From the NCBI GenBank assembly GCA_049317725.1, contig JBMOHS010000035.1, forward strand, positions 1 through 26,740: a stretch of DNA of 26,740 nucleotides. Reading direction: 5' to 3'. The translations under genes were made by a program, and so were the position numbers. The stretch comes from CAIOZW01 sp049317725 (GTDB lineage Bacteria > Acidobacteriota > Blastocatellia > RBC074). Of the stretch, positions 23,342 through 26,740 are shown in pieces; the stretch's first letter is position 1; every line of letters starts with the position of its first letter. The notes beneath the pieces are model-generated. The model saw only the letters and a list, made by a program, of their open reading frames with translations, ran no database searches and was not told where the DNA came from.

Positions 23342-24256
23342 ATGGCTCAACAATCAACGGCGAATCCCACAGAGAAGTCGGCGGAAACCCGCAAGAAGGT
23401 GCTTCTCGGCGTGCTCTTTCTGGTGCTGGCCGGGGTTCTCTACCTGCAGTTTTTCGTGGAGGAGGAACGGGGCTCCGCTGGAGGAACTCCCGTGGCGGCT
23501 CCAGCCGTCTCCTCCACCCCCTCCACCTCACGTTCCCAAGTGACCACTGGGCCAAAACCCTCTGGGGGCCGCAGTCTGGCGGCTGCGCCGATCGTCTCGC
23601 AACCGCTTGATATTGGCTCGATGGTCAAAAAAGGGGCGGTGAGCAGCGGGACAGGCCGCAACATCTTCGTCTATCCAACGCCCACTCCTCCGCCCCCGCC
23701 CCCGCCACCACCTCCGGGGCCCCCTCCACCACCTCCGCCACCGCCACCTCCCGTTCAACTGCTCGGTCTGACTCCCGATGCCGTCCTCGCCAGGACAAAA
23801 GCGTTCGAGTTGACGGCACGCGGAGAGAAGATCCCGGCCGATGCCTCTCTCATTATCGAAGGAAAACGCTATCTGGGAACCGTCAAGGGATCGAGTGAGA
23901 TCACAGTCACAGTCCCTGCCGAGGCCATCGAAAAACCTGGCGTTCTCCGTGTCCAGATCCGCAGTGTTCAGGACCCCACCCTCTTCTCGAACCAAGCGCT
24001 GCTCAATGTCGGTGAACCTCCTCCGCCTCTCTATCGCTATGTCGGATTGATCGTGACTCGAACCAAGAAAGTGGCGATCCTCAAAGCGATCGACCAGGAG
24101 TCGATCGTCCATGTAGAACTGAACAAACGATTTGGAAAAGAGGGGCAGGCAAAGTGGAAGATGATCAGTATCACTCCACAGATGGTCACTGTCGAAGATA
24201 CCGACATTCAAGTCACCCACACCATCAACTACACCGGAGAGGATGGCAAACCTTGA
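23342..24256 (+). CDS. GspC/PilP-like bitopic protein with polyproline linker and IPT-like domain
   Basis: 304 aa. The layout is a short cytoplasmic start, one membrane helix (about residues 19-38, KVLLGVLFLVLAGVLYLQFFV) and a flexible Ala/Ser/Thr linker. A 'GRNIFVYP' patch follows, then about 22 prolines within residues 112-137. An IPT/TIG-like beta domain (about 138-228) ends 'FSNQALLNVG', and a small beta domain (232-300, YRYVGLIVTRTKKVAILKAIDQE) resembles the homology region of GspC and PilP. There is no lipobox Cys, unlike classical PilP, so GspC-type topology is more likely. The ATG at 23342 is chosen for a sensible signal anchor; its ribosome-binding site is distant (AAGGGA). It would link the inner-membrane platform to a secretin that is not in this window. 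Confidence 0.72.
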   Translation: MAQQSTANPTEKSAETRKKVLLGVLFLVLAGVLYLQFFVEEERGSAGGTPVAAPAVSSTPSTSRSQVTTGPKPSGGRSLAAAPIVSQPLDIGSMVKKGAVSSGTGRNIFVYPTPTPPPPPPPPPPGPPPPPPPPPPPVQLLGLTPDAVLARTKAFELTARGEKIPADASLIIEGKRYLGTVKGSSEITVTVPAEAIEKPGVLRVQIRSVQDPTLFSNQALLNVGEPPPPLYRYVGLIVTRTKKVAILKAIDQESIVHVELNKRFGKEGQAKWKMISITPQMVTVEDTDIQVTHTINYTGEDGKP

Positions 24257-24468
24257 TCTGCTCGGCTCCGCGGCCCTCCGTGATTCATTCGATCTGATAA
24301 ATAATGGAACCAACGGTGCTCCCCGTAGTTTGAAAGGTTGGTATTTTAAGCCGACCGTCACCCGTCTTCGGGGACCCTTTCCGACCTGTTCAGACCCGTT
24401 GGCTTGTAGAACATCCCGCTGGGGCATCATTCCGACAAGCACACTTGTTCACTGGACAGTGCGGGACA

Positions 24469-24501
24469 GTGAAGAAGCAGTGAAGAAGCAGTGAAGAAGC
24501 A
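24469..24501. repeat. Three 11-bp tandem repeats before the pseudopilin gene
   Basis: GTGAAGAAGCA is repeated exactly three times (24469-24479, 24480-24490, 24491-24501), just upstream of the pseudopilin ribosome-binding site. Two related GGACAGTG copies precede it. The remaining intergenic sequence from 24257 holds no gene; a weak extended -10-like TGG-TATTTT is present at 24339-24347. Confidence 0.85.
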
Positions 24502-24518
24502 AAAAAGAGGCCGTGGAA

Positions 24519-25613
24519 ATGTTGATGAATAATCTTCGCCAGTTCTTCCAGCGGGAGATACGAATTCCCCGCAGCGGACGGCTCCGACTGGAAGCAACGA
24601 CCTCTTCGCCCCTACGGTCCCAAAATGTGATGACGGAGAATGAGTCCACCCCGCCCCGTCCGGCCACACGATTAAAGACAATCAGCGCAAAACCGGGAGA
24701 GCGTCGCACGGAGGGGGGCTATGCCTTGGTGGGAATCATGGGAATCATGCTCTTCTCGCTGGTTCTGACAACGGCGACCGCCCCTAAGATTCGACAGGAT
24801 CTCCAGCGAGAGAAGGAAGAAGAGATGCTCTGGCGGGGGCAACAGGTCGCGACCGGGCTGACTCGTTACGCGGCATCCCGCAATGGACAGTACCCGATCA
24901 GTTTGAACGAGTTGGTGCAAGGAGTGGAGCAGGCATCCAGAAGAGTGCGGTTCATGCGCCCTTCGGCCCTCTGTGACCCGATGATGCCGTGTGAGCCAGG
25001 CAAGTCGAACTGGCGAATGGTGCATCCGGGGGATCCACTGGTTCGTGAACTCCTCGAAGCCTACGTCAAAACGCTCCAGCAAGCGCTAAAACCGCTTCCA
25101 CCTCCTCCACCCGCCCTCGTCGCATTTGCCCAGATGGCTGGAGGTGCCACTGGAGATGGCGTGGCATCAGGGGGAGGAGGGAGTGCCGATTTTGGGGTGT
25201 TGATGGCTGGAACACCAGGTCTCGATCCCAACACTCGAACATTCACCCCGCCAGATCCGATGCCGCCAATCCCTGGAGAGACGAAAAACAACGGGGGAGG
25301 TAGATTGCTCGGTTTCGACCGTGATCAGGATCAGCGGCCAATCATCGGGGTTGTCAGTCGCAAGAAGGAGCGGATGTTCCGCAGCTATTACGGGATTGAA
25401 TCTTACGATCACAGCCTCTTTTTCGCCACCGTGCCGGTCGCAGCAGGCGGATTTTACAACCCCTTGACACTCGAAGCCATGACTGGTGGGGCGGCTCCGC
25501 CCCCGAAATGCGAAGGGGGTGGAGTGATGATCGATGGGCGGTGTTGGGGTGGGCTCACCCCGGGCATCCTCTGCCGAGGCCCCAACGGGCAGACCACCCC
25601 CTGCCCCCGCTAA
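24519..25613 (+). CDS. Divergent pseudopilin-like protein
   Basis: 364 aa. A 66-residue basic leader is followed by GGYALVGIMGIMLFSLVLTTATAPKIRQ, which resembles the N-terminal helix of a type IV pilin-like protein. Gly replaces the usual Glu at +5, as in some minor pseudopilins. The next segment, REKEEEMLWRGQQVATGLTRYAASRNGQYPISLNELV, follows the GspG-like alpha-1 pattern. The C-terminal half is long and rich in Gly and Pro, with late cysteines (CEGGG, GRCWGG, GILCRG, TTPCPR) that could form disulfides. The ATG at 24519 is about seven bases after AAGAGG; GTG at 24513 and ATG at 24630 are alternatives. It is probably a component of the pilus/T2SS-like apparatus encoded upstream. Confidence 0.72.
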   Translation: MLMNNLRQFFQREIRIPRSGRLRLEATTSSPLRSQNVMTENESTPPRPATRLKTISAKPGERRTEGGYALVGIMGIMLFSLVLTTATAPKIRQDLQREKEEEMLWRGQQVATGLTRYAASRNGQYPISLNELVQGVEQASRRVRFMRPSALCDPMMPCEPGKSNWRMVHPGDPLVRELLEAYVKTLQQALKPLPPPPPALVAFAQMAGGATGDGVASGGGGSADFGVLMAGTPGLDPNTRTFTPPDPMPPIPGETKNNGGGRLLGFDRDQDQRPIIGVVSRKKERMFRSYYGIESYDHSLFFATVPVAAGGFYNPLTLEAMTGGAAPPPKCEGGGVMIDGRCWGGLTPGILCRGPNGQTTPCPR

Positions 25614-25689
25614 TATCCCCTGCCCGACAACACGCTGATCTCTGACTCTGGTGGATCAGGATCTGGAATGGGAAGAGATAGACCGTAAG

Positions 25690-26673
25690 ATGAAAATTCT
25701 GGTGACAGGGGGGGCTGGGTACATTGGGAGTGTCGTCGTCGAGCGACTCCTTCGGGGAGGGATCACGCCTGTCGTCTATGACAATCTCTCCAAAGGACAT
25801 CGGGAGGCAGTCGCCCCCGGAGCTCTCTTGGTCGAAGGGGATTTAGCTGATCGTGACTGCCTGGTCAAGACACTCGACGATTTCAGATGTGAAGCGGTGA
25901 TCCATCTGGCCGCACTCAGCTTGGTCGGGGAGTCGGTCAGACAGCCTCACCTCTATTTTCAAAACAATGTCGCGGGTGGGCTCCAACTATTGGAAGCAAT
26001 GAGGGACACCGGGGTCAACCAGTTGGTCTTTTCGTCGACGGCTGCCGTTTACGGTATTCCATCGACCATTCCGATCACAGAAGATACGCCCACCTGCCCC
26101 ACCAATCCATACGGCGAGTCAAAGCTGGCCTTCGAACGGTTGCTTCCCTGGTACGAAGAGGCCTACGGAATCCGGGCGATCAGGTTGCGGTACTTCAATG
26201 CGGCCGGCGCGAGCGAACGCTATGGGGAGGATCACACCCCGGAGACGCACTTGATTCCGAATGTCCTGCGTGTGGCAGCTGGGCTGGCCCCAGCCGTTTC
26301 GATCTTTGGAGAGGATTACCCGACCCCCGATGGGACCTGTATTCGCGACTATATCCACGTCGAGGACCTTGCCGATGCGCACATCCTTGCCCTTTCGGCG
26401 GTGAAGAAGCAAAGTGGTGTCTACAATCTGGGGTATGGGAGTGGCTATTCGGTGGCGGAGGTGGTCGAGATGGCCCGGCAAGTGACGGGCCGCTGGATCT
26501 CGACAGAGGCCTCGCCACGACGTCCGGGGGACCCGCCGGTCCTCATTGCCAGCGCGGATCGCTGCCGGCGGGATCTCGGCTGGCAACCCAAGAAAAGCGA
26601 GCTCGACCAGATTCTGGAATCAGCTTGGCGCTGGCATCAGGCCCACCCCAAAGGATATCGGACATCCAAATGA
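25690..26673 (+). CDS. galE: UDP-glucose 4-epimerase
   Basis: Interconverts UDP-glucose and UDP-galactose for sugar metabolism and surface polysaccharides; 327 aa, an extended SDR. The NAD-binding MKILVTGGAGYIGSVVVERLL (GxxGxxG) is at residues 1-21, and VIHLAALSLVGESV is the strand with the conserved Ala. Catalytic residues are Ser/Thr in FSSTAAVYG and the Y-x3-K pair in NPYGESKLAFE. RYFNAAGA, GTCIRDYIHVEDLADAH and GSGYSVAEVVE follow, all typical of GalE. The ATG at 25690 starts right at the Rossmann strand; an upstream GTG at 25651 lacks support. The TGA stop is the first triplet of a heptamer array. Confidence 0.95.
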   Translation: MKILVTGGAGYIGSVVVERLLRGGITPVVYDNLSKGHREAVAPGALLVEGDLADRDCLVKTLDDFRCEAVIHLAALSLVGESVRQPHLYFQNNVAGGLQLLEAMRDTGVNQLVFSSTAAVYGIPSTIPITEDTPTCPTNPYGESKLAFERLLPWYEEAYGIRAIRLRYFNAAGASERYGEDHTPETHLIPNVLRVAAGLAPAVSIFGEDYPTPDGTCIRDYIHVEDLADAHILALSAVKKQSGVYNLGYGSGYSVAEVVEMARQVTGRWISTEASPRRPGDPPVLIASADRCRRDLGWQPKKSELDQILESAWRWHQAHPKGYRTSK

Positions 26674-26740
26674 GGGGTGAGGGGTGAGGGGCGAGGGGCG
26701 AGGGGCGAGGGGTGAGGGGCGAGGGGCGAGGGGCGAGGGG
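26671..26740 (+). repeat. Heptanucleotide G-tract array (YGAGGGG)10 at the galE 3' end
   Basis: Ten uninterrupted 7-bp units run to the window edge: TGAGGGG at 26671, 26678, 26685 and 26713, and CGAGGGG at 26692, 26699, 26706, 26720, 26727 and 26734. The array may continue. The galE stop codon is the TGA of unit 1. The plus (mRNA) strand carries runs of four G with 3-nt loops, a strong G-quadruplex pattern. Confidence 0.96.

Noticed and set aside
24356..24378. GTCACCC-loop-GGGGAC hairpin as a terminator after the GspC-like gene
   Set aside because: The stem has an internal mismatch and is not followed by a T-run.

Overview
The window reads as bacterial chromosome from a GC-rich, Gram-negative organism. 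Acidobacteriota is my best guess, with low to moderate confidence. Three things point there: a giant SBBP-repeat secreted protein with a DUF7948-like N-terminal region and a C-terminal 'GDF..FNS.TGDY' module; a pilN/pilO/GspC-like cluster with a polyproline linker; and pseudopilin-like proteins of the 'REKEEEMLWRGQQ' kind. The assignment rests on family recognition from memory. I see no phage, insertion sequence or CRISPR array.

Left block, about 0.26-14.6 kb, all on the minus strand. In transcription order it holds folP, a protein with a GspG-type C-terminal domain, a small four-helix membrane protein, a secreted TPR protein, a 1512-residue SBBP beta-propeller protein, ispE, tRNA-Gln(UUG), prs, rplY, pth, rpsF, rpsR and rplI. 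From ispE to rplI is a conserved housekeeping order (isoprenoid precursor, PRPP, translation). The envelope/secreted genes between folP and ispE are the accessory part. A candidate intrinsic terminator lies beyond rplI. The SBBP gene has its own candidate promoter, with an extended -10 sitting inside an inverted repeat.

Middle block, 14.96-19.49 kb, plus strand. A compact run holds cysteine desulfurase, an IscU-type scaffold, glcE and glcF. It pairs Fe-S cluster assembly with an Fe-S-dependent glycolate oxidase; glcD is not in the window. recJ converges on it from the minus strand.

Right block, 21.5-26.7 kb, plus strand. It holds pilN-like and pilO-like genes (4-nt overlap, then a strong intrinsic terminator), a GspC/PilP-like protein with a polyproline linker, a divergent pseudopilin and galE. 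pilM, pilQ and the ATPases are not in the window.

The most unusual non-coding signal is a pair of heptanucleotide G-tract arrays, (GGGGYTA)8 at the 3' end of folP and (YGAGGGG)10 at the 3' end of galE. In both cases the G-rich strand is the mRNA strand, the repeat itself supplies the stop codon, and the array carries stops in all three frames.
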